Of a stretch of DNA of 64,000 bases, positions 52,272 to 59,795 are shown piece by piece (the first letter of the stretch is position 1; each line of letters begins with the position of its first letter). Origin of the DNA: an uncultured Ruminiclostridium sp. (GTDB taxonomy: Bacteria > Bacillota > Clostridia > Oscillospirales > Ruminococcaceae); the NCBI GenBank assembly GCA_934490165.1, contig CAKSTB010000015.1:1-64000 (forward strand), given 5' to 3'. The translations under genes and the position numbers were made by a program. The notes under the pieces were generated by a model that worked only from the letters and a program-made list of their open reading frames with translations, did no database searches and was not told the DNA's origin.

Positions 52272-52515
52272 CAGACTGTCGATAAACTTCTTGATTATTA
52301 AAAATTGGGGTCGCAGGGGCGAAGCCCCCGACAGGGACTAGGGGCGGTAGCCCCAGCAAAATAGCCCCGGCACGGATGCCGGGCGTGTATGCACAAAGGC
52401 TCTGCACGATGCAGAGCCAACAAAGCATACACAGCCCTTCACCACGGAAAGGGGTTTGGGGTTAGGGTTAGAAAATTTGCAGTGTTTTATAAAAACTGAC
52501 TTTTTCTACAAGCTG
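52272..52515. mobile_element. MITE-like repeat, copy B
   Basis: About 244 bp, non-coding, ends CAGACTGTCGATAAAC and TTTCTACAAGCTG. It shares the core ACAGGGACTAGGGGCGGTAG and AAAGGGGTTTGGGG with copy A at 39985. Exact 19-bp direct repeats flank it, as for a target-site duplication. It separates the first island operon from the second. Confidence 0.78.
52385..52432. repeat. Nested hairpin module in copy B
   Basis: Outer stem GTGTATGC/GCATACAC (52385-52392 with 52425-52432), inner stem GGCTCTGC/GCAGAGCC (52398-52405 with 52411-52418), loop ACGAT. It sits after the shared core, whereas the module of copy A sits before the core and in reverse orientation. Confidence 0.7.
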
Positions 52516-52534
52516 AACCGCCCTATAAGGACGG
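52516..52534. repeat. Right flanking repeat of MITE-like copy B
   Basis: AACCGCCCTATAAGGACGG, identical to 52251-52269. It can also act as a weak terminator for the minus-strand gene that ends at 52542. Confidence 0.8.
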
Positions 52535-52541
52535 CAATTCT

Positions 52542-52724
52542 TTAACTTTTATCTGTATCTTCGTTATCCGACAGGTTATCCAGCGCATACTCAAGACACT
52601 GTATAACTATTTTGTTGACCGATGTATTATATTCGCCTGCAAGCGTTTCCAAGCGTTCAACTATGTTTACGGGAATACGGAATGTTTTGTTGACAGACTC
52701 AAATCCTTTCTCAAGCTCTAACAT
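52542..52724 (-). CDS. Small ribbon-helix-helix protein
   Basis: A 60-residue Arc/CopG-like protein: a short strand NKTFRIPVNIVERLETLAGE, then TSVNKIVIQCLEYALDNL. GAGGTGG four bases before the ATG is a strong ribosome-binding site. It is the only minus-strand gene of the island and lies between the two operons, directly beside MITE-like copy B. It could regulate the divergent second operon or be the remnant antitoxin of a lost pair; no toxin gene is adjacent. Confidence 0.75.
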   Translation of the reverse strand: MLELEKGFESVNKTFRIPVNIVERLETLAGEYNTSVNKIVIQCLEYALDNLSDNEDTDKS

Positions 52725-52810
52725 AAAACCACCTCACATATACACTATTATGCACTAAAAACAGCCAAAAATAAACAAGCAGTTTATCTTGCAAAATGCA
52801 GTGCAAAAAT

Positions 52811-52854
52811 GTCGCTCATACAGCGACCCTATTCTACCCGTAATATGTGATAAT
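52811..52854 (+). promoter_or_regulatory. Island regulatory dyad and promoter, copy 2
   Basis: GTCGC (52811-52815), 7 bases, GCGACC (52823-52828), 17 bases, TGT in the same frame as copy 1, then the -10 GATAAT (52849-52854). Spacing from GCGACC to the -10 (20 bases) is identical to the site at 49703. Confidence 0.7.
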
Positions 52855-52877
52855 TATATCAGAAAGGAAGCGGTGTT

Positions 52878-53108
52878 ATGAGAAAAAACAAGAAAATGCG
52901 CAAGCTGATAAAGTCGGCGAAAATGGGAAATTCATGTGCTATGTATCATCTTGGCATATGCTATCAGCTGGGAAGATATGTTGAACAGGATATGAATATT
53001 GCGGCAATGTGGATGGAAATGTCGGCAATATCGGGAAACAGGAATGCCGAGGATTGGATAAAGGACTATTCGTTTGACGATAACGCCCGGATCCAGTCAC
53101 TCGATTAA
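52878..53108 (+). CDS. Single-unit Sel1-repeat protein
   Basis: A 76-residue basic protein with about one and a half Sel1 repeats (LIKSAKMGNSCAMYHLGICY, IAAMWMEMSAISGNRNAEDW). AAAGGAAG precedes the ATG. It is the first gene of the long second operon, which runs for more than 11 kb to the window edge with gaps of at most about 30 bases. Such short Sel1 proteins probably bind a partner. Confidence 0.78.
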   Translation: MRKNKKMRKLIKSAKMGNSCAMYHLGICYQLGRYVEQDMNIAAMWMEMSAISGNRNAEDWIKDYSFDDNARIQSLD

Positions 53109-53117
53109 GGAGTAGAT

Positions 53118-53639
53118 ATGAAAACAAAATGCCCTGTATGTAACGGTGAGATCATAGAGCTTAAGTCCGATGATCCGTTTGACAAGAGCCGTAAAACAGT
53201 GAGAGTGTGCTCGCTGTGCGGGCGGATATTTTCGGCTGACACCGAATGCTCCGACAGCGATAATACCAATGCCAGACTTGATTTGTCAAAGCTTGCAATA
53301 AGTAAGCTCAATCGGGCTATGCAGGCGGCACAAGCCGTTATCACGATCCGTGCGGAAGCGGTCGGCGGCGGAAAAACAACCGCCGCACAGTGTACCATAC
53401 CTTATGATGACGGAACATATCCTCTTGGAAATGAATATCCGTTCGGCAGGCGCTGCGATGATTTTAAATTCGACAGTGTAACAATAAACGGCGATGAGCT
53501 TAACATAGCTGGAGAAGCTGTGAACCTGTTGTCGTTGCCGCATATTATTACACGAAAGCTTACGGCTTACGGATACGATAAAAGCCCGGTGGAAGAAACG
53601 CTGACAATAACGGTTTCGGCTGACGTAAAGACAATATAA
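53118..53639 (+). CDS. Zinc-ribbon protein with beta-rich C-terminal domain
   Basis: A 173-residue protein. Two CxxC pairs (CPVCNGE at 5-8 and CSLCGRIF near 36-39) make a zinc ribbon. After a helical linker the last 90 residues are beta-rich (AAQCTIPYDDGTYPLGNEYP, FKFDSVTINGDELNIAG, TLTITVSADVKTI). The family is not recognised; the YPLGNE segment has a similar stretch (FPLGNE) in the Sel1 protein at 55160. AAGGAG precedes the ATG. Confidence 0.75.
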   Translation: MKTKCPVCNGEIIELKSDDPFDKSRKTVRVCSLCGRIFSADTECSDSDNTNARLDLSKLAISKLNRAMQAAQAVITIRAEAVGGGKTTAAQCTIPYDDGTYPLGNEYPFGRRCDDFKFDSVTINGDELNIAGEAVNLLSLPHIITRKLTAYGYDKSPVEETLTITVSADVKTI

Positions 53640-53667
53640 CCTCGCTTTTTCAAGGAGAAAGAACGAT

Positions 53668-55146
53668 ATGAAAGGCTATGAAAAAAGATTGGTTCTGAGT
53701 GCGGTAATTGACGGAAATGATAACCCCGATCATCGCGGAATGCCGTATCATTTTGAGGGCGGCACTGTAATATCAGCCCCCGGTCTTTACAGAATTGATG
53801 TGAAGTCCGATGGCGGCGATGCTTCCGACTGCAAAAGCAGTCTGAAAGAAGTCTTCATTTCCTCCGTAAACGAAAAGTCGGTCGTTGTCCGCTATTCACA
53901 TAACAAGACAAAGTACGAAGAAAAGCCGCTAAATATAAACGAAAAATGTAGGTTCGAATTTTCATGCGAACGTTATACGGATGACGGTCAAAGATATAGC
54001 GTCAGAGAAGAAGTAAGCTTTACGCTAAGCGAAGCCGATACAGGCTATGAGTATAGCGGTGATACCTCGCTCGACGGTCAAAGACAGGGATACGGTGAAT
54101 GCAGATATGACGACGGCTCTGTCTATACAGGCGGCTGGCTTGACGATAAACGAAGCGGATACGGCACGGAGCGTTGCGGAAATATGTGCTATGAGGGCTA
54201 CTGGAAAGACGGTAAAAAGCACGGCACGGGGATCATGCGCAACGATGAGTTAAGCATAATATACATAGGCGATTGGGAGAATAATGCCCTAAGCGGAAAC
54301 GGAACGGAATACTCCGTATCGTTCAGGGTGGATCCGGGAAAAGCGGCGATCAGAAATTCCGCGTTTTGCTATCAGGGCGAATGGAAAAACGGTCTGCGCC
54401 ACGGATACGGAATATACGATACTCCCGATTTTGTTCAGCAGGCTTTCTGGGAATGCGGTAAGCCGCAGAGAATAATCGGCTTTATGCGAAAAGACGATGA
54501 AGATGATGAGAGCAATACCGACTGTATGAACCACGGTATACGTCCGGTGATGTGTGAAGCATCGGGGAAGCTTCCAATCGGCAGTTCAAAGCTTTTCGGA
54601 AATCCCGATGTATGGGATGGGTTTGAGTGGCCGAGTGCTACCATAGACGGCGAAGAGTTTAAGTTGACATTTATGTGTCAGATAAATTGCGCCGACATCG
54701 CCCCACTTGATGCCGAGCACCTGCTCCCTGAAGCGGGAATTCTGTACTTCTTCTATGACCTTGACGGAATGCCCGACGAGCCGACCGACAAGCAAGCCGC
54801 AAGAGTGCTTTATTATAACGGAGAGATATCGGAGCTTAAGCCGAGCGGCTGTGACACAAACGATGAAGCTGAGGTCATTTCCGAGATCCCGTTAAGATTT
54901 GTAAAGGTACGCAGAGGATATACACCTCGGGGCGACAGCCTGCATATGCTTCTCGGCGGTATGCCGGGTGAAGCAAAAAGCAGTGAAATAGGTGATTGGC
55001 GATCACTGCTTCGGATAGATTCGATGGAAACTGACAATGTGGTAATATCGTTTGCGAATAACGGTAAATTGCACTTTTGCATTGAGCCTGACAGGCTTAA
55101 GCGACACGATTATTCCGATGTGAGAGTGATCCGCTCGGACAGATGA
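53668..55146 (+). CDS. MORN-repeat protein with DUF1963 domain
   Basis: A 492-residue protein. Residues 1-125 form a beta-rich domain (KSVVVRYSHNKTKYEEKPLN) that looks like the small partner domain at 57690. Residues 130-275 hold about five MORN units (GQRQGYGECRYDDGSVYTGG, SGYGTERCGNMCYEGYWKDG, GLRHGYGIYDTPD). Residues 310-490 are a DUF1963 domain (SSKLFGNPDVWDGFEW, FMCQINCADIAPLDAEHLLP, GILYFFYDLDG, LHFCIEPDRLKRHDYSDV). MORN repeats bind lipids or proteins. This adds a third version of the partner-domain plus DUF1963 pairing in the island. Confidence 0.82.
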   Translation: MKGYEKRLVLSAVIDGNDNPDHRGMPYHFEGGTVISAPGLYRIDVKSDGGDASDCKSSLKEVFISSVNEKSVVVRYSHNKTKYEEKPLNINEKCRFEFSCERYTDDGQRYSVREEVSFTLSEADTGYEYSGDTSLDGQRQGYGECRYDDGSVYTGGWLDDKRSGYGTERCGNMCYEGYWKDGKKHGTGIMRNDELSIIYIGDWENNALSGNGTEYSVSFRVDPGKAAIRNSAFCYQGEWKNGLRHGYGIYDTPDFVQQAFWECGKPQRIIGFMRKDDEDDESNTDCMNHGIRPVMCEASGKLPIGSSKLFGNPDVWDGFEWPSATIDGEEFKLTFMCQINCADIAPLDAEHLLPEAGILYFFYDLDGMPDEPTDKQAARVLYYNGEISELKPSGCDTNDEAEVISEIPLRFVKVRRGYTPRGDSLHMLLGGMPGEAKSSEIGDWRSLLRIDSMETDNVVISFANNGKLHFCIEPDRLKRHDYSDVRVIRSDR

Positions 55147-55159
55147 AAGGGGTATTCTT

Positions 55160-56779
55160 ATGAGAGCCGAAACCGTATTGAAGCTCAGCCTGAGTGACAG
55201 TTTTGAAACCGCACAGGCGCATTGTGACGAGTTTATCAGAGAATACGACAGAATAGCAAAAGAAGACATTACGGCAGAGGATATGGCGGCTATGCTCAAA
55301 AAGCGTGCCCTGAGCGCACTTGAGATCTTAAAGCTCAGAAGTGAGCTGTCCGAAAGCAAGCTATACTGTGCCGATGATGCGGTCATGGACGAGTATATAA
55401 GAGATGAAGAGGAAAAAGAGCGCTTATTGGACGGTGATTTTCCGCTTGGAAATGAATTTGACGCGGAATTTGCCTTGCCGTATTTCTCGGTTGCCGAGCT
55501 TGCTCTTATACAGCTTGGCAGATATTACGAGATAGCGGTCGGATATTATAACGGCTACAATTCGGACGTGCTTATCCGAAAGGGCTTTATAAACGAAATG
55601 CAGGGTAATTGGAGCGAAGCAGAGCGGTGCTACGGCGGAGTGTCAACCAGTGAGAGTGTACAGCAAAGAGAGCTTTATTGCTGTGAAAAAGCGGCAAGTG
55701 AAAGCGAGGAGCTGTACCGAAAGGGAATGAAGCTGATAGAAGAGCTGTGTTGGGACGAGGCGTGGTATCCGCTGTCACGTGCGGCGGATTTGGGTCACAC
55801 TGAGGCTATGGCTGAGATAGGCTATATGACGGTTTACGGTATAGGTTGCGGCAGATCGGTAGAGGAAGGTCTTGAGCTGCTGAGAAAGGCGGCATCGCTT
55901 AATAGTGATTATGCCTGCTGTGTATTATGGGAAATGCACGATGACGGCATAACAGATGTGACAGGAGCAGAAGCCGAGAAATGGTGCAGGCAAGCCGCAA
56001 GCCGGGGCGATAAAAAGGCTGAGGCGCGTCTTGCAGACGGATTTGACCTGCGTCCCTTAAGCGAAATATTGCAAGAACAGATCGACAAGGGTAATAAGGA
56101 CGCTATCTGGCTTATGGCAAAGGAATGCGAAAAAAACGGCGATCAGGAGAATGCGGGTTTATGGTTTGATAAGGCGCTTGAAGCGCGTCAGCGTGACGCG
56201 GTTATGCTGGCGGCTGAGATGTATTCCGACAAAAATTCTGAGCTTTACGATGAGGAAACCGCGCTGAAATACTATCGGATAGCGGCAGACGAGGGCGTTA
56301 CAAAGGCTATGATACTGCTCGGTGACAAAGAGCTTAAAACTGCGGACACATCGTTTTTTGACGAAAATCGTTCGGAGGAAAGCTCCCCGGTAATTAAAGC
56401 GGAGCATAAAAAACAGCTTGAAATGTACGAAAGGGCGGCGCTTGCGGGTGATAATACAGCCGCTTATTATGTAAGCCGCGCATATGCCCTCGGGTATCCT
56501 GAGAAGAATGTTGAAAAAGCATTTCTCCTTGCTTCACGCGGTGCGGATAACAACGATGCGCTGTGTATGTATATGATGGGATATCTGTACGAGAACGGCA
56601 TAGGCTGTGACAAGGATATGAACAGTGCGATGCTGTTTTATATACACGCCGCGGACAAAGGCGTTAATAAGGCGATAAAAAGACTTATCGAAATTTATAC
56701 CGACGGAAAAGACGGAATTGCTCCCGATAAGCAAAAAGCAAGCTATTATATCTTTTTATCGGGCGCAGGCAGAGATTAA
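55160..56779 (+). CDS. Large Sel1-repeat protein
   Basis: A 539-residue protein. Residues 1-180 are helical with TPR-like parts (YYEIAVGYYNGYNSDVLIRK, QGNWSEAERCYGGV). From about 195 to the end come many Sel1 units, among them LSRAADLGHTEAMAEIGYM, ETALKYYRIAADEGVTKAMI, KAFLLASRGADNNDALCMYM and SAMLFYIHAADKGVNKAI. The part at 195-300 is a paralogue of the whole small Sel1 protein at 49785. It probably serves as a scaffold for other products of this operon. Confidence 0.85.
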   Translation: MRAETVLKLSLSDSFETAQAHCDEFIREYDRIAKEDITAEDMAAMLKKRALSALEILKLRSELSESKLYCADDAVMDEYIRDEEEKERLLDGDFPLGNEFDAEFALPYFSVAELALIQLGRYYEIAVGYYNGYNSDVLIRKGFINEMQGNWSEAERCYGGVSTSESVQQRELYCCEKAASESEELYRKGMKLIEELCWDEAWYPLSRAADLGHTEAMAEIGYMTVYGIGCGRSVEEGLELLRKAASLNSDYACCVLWEMHDDGITDVTGAEAEKWCRQAASRGDKKAEARLADGFDLRPLSEILQEQIDKGNKDAIWLMAKECEKNGDQENAGLWFDKALEARQRDAVMLAAEMYSDKNSELYDEETALKYYRIAADEGVTKAMILLGDKELKTADTSFFDENRSEESSPVIKAEHKKQLEMYERAALAGDNTAAYYVSRAYALGYPEKNVEKAFLLASRGADNNDALCMYMMGYLYENGIGCDKDMNSAMLFYIHAADKGVNKAIKRLIEIYTDGKDGIAPDKQKASYYIFLSGAGRD

Positions 56780-56808
56780 AAAACAAAGTGATGAGCGGAG
56801 GGTTAGCT

Positions 56809-57009
56809 ATGGCTGAGATCAGATGTCCGGAATGCGGCAGTACCGATGTTATCTGTTTTGACGGCAACGGCGGTTTGTCCGAATATGGCTGTGAAGTCAT
56901 GACGGATATCGCGCCTGAAATGTACAGGTGCGGCAATTGCGGTGAGATTTTCAGAATAGATACGGACAGCTTTTTTGAAAGCGATTTCAAAGGAGAGGAC
57001 GCTGAATGA
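56809..57009 (+). CDS. Small zinc-ribbon protein
   Basis: A 66-residue protein with two CxxC knuckles, CPECGST near residue 6 and CGNCGEIF near 45, separated by an acidic loop; a classical zinc ribbon. ATG 56809 follows GGAGGG. The stop overlaps the next start in ATGA form, so both are translated as a pair. Confidence 0.8.
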   Translation: MAEIRCPECGSTDVICFDGNGGLSEYGCEVMTDIAPEMYRCGNCGEIFRIDTDSFFESDFKGEDAE

Positions 57010-57680
57010 AGCTTGTTATAGAAAAAGTGCTGTATTCACCGCAGAGCTTCGATGAATACATATACTATGTTGCCGACTGTTCTTACGGACAGATAGAAGA
57101 AAGAGAGAAAATCTATAAAATAGATGTAATTTCTGACGGGCATATAGAACTCGGCAGATATGTAAACGGCGAAAAACAGGACGTTGTGACCGTAACTTAC
57201 GATGAATGCGCCATTTATGATTTACAGTCCATGGACTGCGGCGAGCGTTACAGATATATGCTGCTCAGGGACGATAAAGCGGTGGTTGATTATCTGAATG
57301 ACGACGCGGACGAGAGCGGTGCTGTTTATTGGATAAACGAGCCGCCACGGTATATGCTTGTTATCGAAACCGACACAGAAAGGTTTACTGTCGGCGCGGA
57401 GAAAGGCTTTATTTCCGCACTTGCGGGCGATAAATACAAGTATCGCACAGACGAAATAAGCGAACGCATACAAATAACGGTTTTTATACGCGGTGCAGAC
57501 AGTGAAACGCTTTCGCTTTGTGAAGAGAATAATTATCAAGCCGTTTTTGATAGCGGAAAGTGCCGTATCAGCGCATTTCCCGATTACATATCGGCACAGA
57601 AATTCTTTGCAGAGAGCAAGTGGAATAAAGATAAATCGGAGAGCACTCAGACAAACGAGGATATTGACTGGGAATGGTAA
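57006..57680 (+). CDS. Unknown protein with WEW C-terminal tail
   Basis: A 224-residue, mixed alpha/beta, acidic protein (YYVADCSYGQIEEREKIYKI, RYMLVIETDTERFTVGAEKG, ISERIQITVFIRGADSETL). I do not recognise the family. It ends in NEDIDWEW. The VWA protein at 62089 also ends in an acidic stretch and WDW, a shared tail that may be a docking signal. It is translationally coupled to the upstream zinc ribbon. Confidence 0.75.
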   Translation: MKLVIEKVLYSPQSFDEYIYYVADCSYGQIEEREKIYKIDVISDGHIELGRYVNGEKQDVVTVTYDECAIYDLQSMDCGERYRYMLLRDDKAVVDYLNDDADESGAVYWINEPPRYMLVIETDTERFTVGAEKGFISALAGDKYKYRTDEISERIQITVFIRGADSETLSLCEENNYQAVFDSGKCRISAFPDYISAQKFFAESKWNKDKSESTQTNEDIDWEW

Positions 57681-57689
57681 GGAGCTAAT

Positions 57690-57971
57690 ATGAAACTGAG
57701 GATAAAGGTTGAATTCTGGGCGGTAGGACAAAAAACCAAAAAGGTAAAGACTGTTACAGCGCCTGTAAAGGTCGGCAAGGTCGAGGGTTTTGAGGACAGC
57801 AGGATCTCGTGGGTGATAGATGAAGCGGGCGAGAACTGCGTAAAGGTGTCTTACAGATGTTACGACGGCACGGTCGCAAAGACATGGGAGCTTAAGGCAA
57901 ATGATGAGTTTTTTTATCGTCCTATGTCCTTTGACGGAGGAAAACAGTACACAATAAAATTGATCAAATAA
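57690..57971 (+). CDS. Free-standing small beta-domain protein (partner of DUF1963)
   Basis: A 93-residue beta-rich protein (MKLRIKVEFWAVGQKTKKVK, NCVKVSYRCYDGTVAKTWEL, DEFFYRPMSFDGGKQYTIKL). It matches residues 1-105 of the fusion protein at 50185, including the MKLRI start and the KTW-E/K-L/F strand. The DUF1963 gene follows 28 bases later, so fused and split versions coexist; such gene fusion is good evidence that the two domains act together. AAGGAG precedes the ATG. Confidence 0.78.
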   Translation: MKLRIKVEFWAVGQKTKKVKTVTAPVKVGKVEGFEDSRISWVIDEAGENCVKVSYRCYDGTVAKTWELKANDEFFYRPMSFDGGKQYTIKLIK

Positions 57972-57999
57972 TTATCAAATAAGAAAAGAGGAAAGCAAA

Positions 58000-58554
58000 A
58001 TGAGCAAGGCTATAGGTATCAATGTCACCAAAGCAAATGACGGATATGACGAGGGTGCAAGTAAGTTTTTCGGTGCACCCGCCGTTCCCGCCGAATGGCA
58101 GGATATTTTCGATGATGATGAAATGTTTTTCTGTCAGATAAGGTGCAGTGATATAGCACAATATGATGAACAAAACATTCTGCCTCACAGCGGATATATC
58201 TATGTGTTTTTGAACACAGCGTCTTATCCGTATAAGCCGAGGGTTATGTATTATGACGGTGAGCCCGATACGGTAATTGACGATTTCAACGCTGAGGTCG
58301 ACGGCGCACAGCACCTTATCGACGGTTGGCTGATGAGCTTTTCCGAGGTACAGGATGACTCTGATGGAAACAGGTTGCTCGGCGTTCCCGCAGACTGGAA
58401 TTATGACGGAAAAAAGCCCGAAGTATTTTTACAGTATGATCCGCTTGCGAGTGAAATGGGCTTTGCGGATAATATAGACGGCTATATCTATCTTGTGTTC
58501 TCGGACGACGCACATTCTTTTGATAAAGTTGAATACATTGAGGAACGCAGTTAG
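58000..58554 (+). CDS. Free-standing DUF1963 (YwqG-like) protein
   Basis: A 184-residue DUF1963 protein: GASKFFGAPAVPAEWQDIFD, MFFCQIRCSDIAQYDEQNIL, GYIYVFLNTASYP, DTVIDDFNAEV, VFLQYDPLASEMGF and GYIYLVFSDD. It aligns along its length with the C-terminal part of the protein at 50185. Family members occur in many bacteria without known activity. GAGGAAAG precedes the ATG. Confidence 0.83.
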   Translation: MSKAIGINVTKANDGYDEGASKFFGAPAVPAEWQDIFDDDEMFFCQIRCSDIAQYDEQNILPHSGYIYVFLNTASYPYKPRVMYYDGEPDTVIDDFNAEVDGAQHLIDGWLMSFSEVQDDSDGNRLLGVPADWNYDGKKPEVFLQYDPLASEMGFADNIDGYIYLVFSDDAHSFDKVEYIEERS

Positions 58555-58555
58555 T

Positions 58556-59785
58556 ATGAAGGATAAGGATAAAAATGTCACGGCGGTGCTTATCGAAATT
58601 GCACAGCAGTACGGCACGGACATTTTCAGACAAGAGCATAAAGTATACGCTTTACTTACGGATCTTGCTCCCGGTGATATGCAGGCGAAGGAACGCAGAA
58701 GGATAAAATCCGCGTTTGAATCTGGTGCTGTCGAGGTGCTGATGAAGTCTGTAGACGAAAATGTATGCAGTGAGCTTTATTTCAATGAGTCCGTTACAAA
58801 GCTGATATCACAAACGGATATGGACGGACAGCTTGCCCGTGAAACTATGCTTTCTCTGGCACGCGCGCTTTCTGTGCTACCTGAGGAAAACAAGCCGAAT
58901 GCAGAGCGTACACACAGTACGGCTGTTCATAAAAGCGGTAACAATATATCTGACACGGTATCGGATATCGCTTATTTCGTACGCTCACACATCGGTGCGG
59001 TTATTGCAGTTGCGGCGGCTCTGCTCGCGGCTGCGGCTGTTGTTATCGGAATTTTTATGTCGGACAAAACGGTAGGACAATGGTTCATCGGTATAGGCAG
59101 TGGTGTTGCGCTTGTTGATGCGGCGGTGGTTTTATCGTTCATCTTGGAAAATACGATATACAATGAAAAGTGTCAGACGATAAGCTTTGCGATACCTGTG
59201 GTCATTATTGCGGATATCGCTGTGAAGCTTGTACTGGGGGCGGAAAGCTTCGGCATTATTTTCAGGATAATTCTTGTATTCGCGTTTGTCGCGGCTATAG
59301 TGAATACCGTGCTTACGCGCACAGAGCTTGAGGAAAAATTTACAGCGCCGAATATTATATATGCCGCTTTATGCGTATTTGTTTTCTTTGACTATCCGTG
59401 GGACGTATGGCAGTGGATAATCGGAATAGGCGGAGGACTTGCGCTGTGCGCACTTTCGGTGCTGTTATCATGGGCACTGGAAACTGTCGGTCCGGAGGTA
59501 TATCATACCCTTTCCGTATTGCTGATACTTTTTACATTGGCAAATCTCGTGTTGCTTGTATTGCAGGGAGAGAATTGCCTTATCATATCAATGTGTCTGC
59601 TTTTAATATTGGGAGTGGGAGCGCTCATCACGGCTTTTATGGCGTTTGCGGACTATTCGACAGGGCTCGGAGCGGTCGATATTGTACTTGCTATCATTAA
59701 CGGCGGTGTATTTCTTTTCATTATACTCGGCTCTTACGAAACTCTGATGAGCTATATACAGCCTGTTCTTGATATAATAAGATGA
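58556..59785 (+). CDS. Multi-spanning membrane protein with helical N-terminal domain
   Basis: A 409-residue protein. Residues 1-115 form a cytoplasmic helical domain (VTAVLIEIAQQYGTDIFRQE, YALLTDLAPGDMQAKERRRI, ARALSVLPEE) of a type that recurs in Clostridial signalling and stress gene clusters. From about residue 145 some ten hydrophobic segments follow, arranged in apparent repeats (VGQWFIGIGSGVALVDAAVV and VWQWIIGIGGGLALCALSVL). GAGGAA nine bases before ATG 58556 sets the start, just after the DUF1963 stop. It is the only clear membrane protein of the island and may anchor the system. Confidence 0.78.
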   Translation: MKDKDKNVTAVLIEIAQQYGTDIFRQEHKVYALLTDLAPGDMQAKERRRIKSAFESGAVEVLMKSVDENVCSELYFNESVTKLISQTDMDGQLARETMLSLARALSVLPEENKPNAERTHSTAVHKSGNNISDTVSDIAYFVRSHIGAVIAVAAALLAAAAVVIGIFMSDKTVGQWFIGIGSGVALVDAAVVLSFILENTIYNEKCQTISFAIPVVIIADIAVKLVLGAESFGIIFRIILVFAFVAAIVNTVLTRTELEEKFTAPNIIYAALCVFVFFDYPWDVWQWIIGIGGGLALCALSVLLSWALETVGPEVYHTLSVLLILFTLANLVLLVLQGENCLIISMCLLLILGVGALITAFMAFADYSTGLGAVDIVLAIINGGVFLFIILGSYETLMSYIQPVLDIIR

Positions 59786-59795
59786 GGAGGACAAA

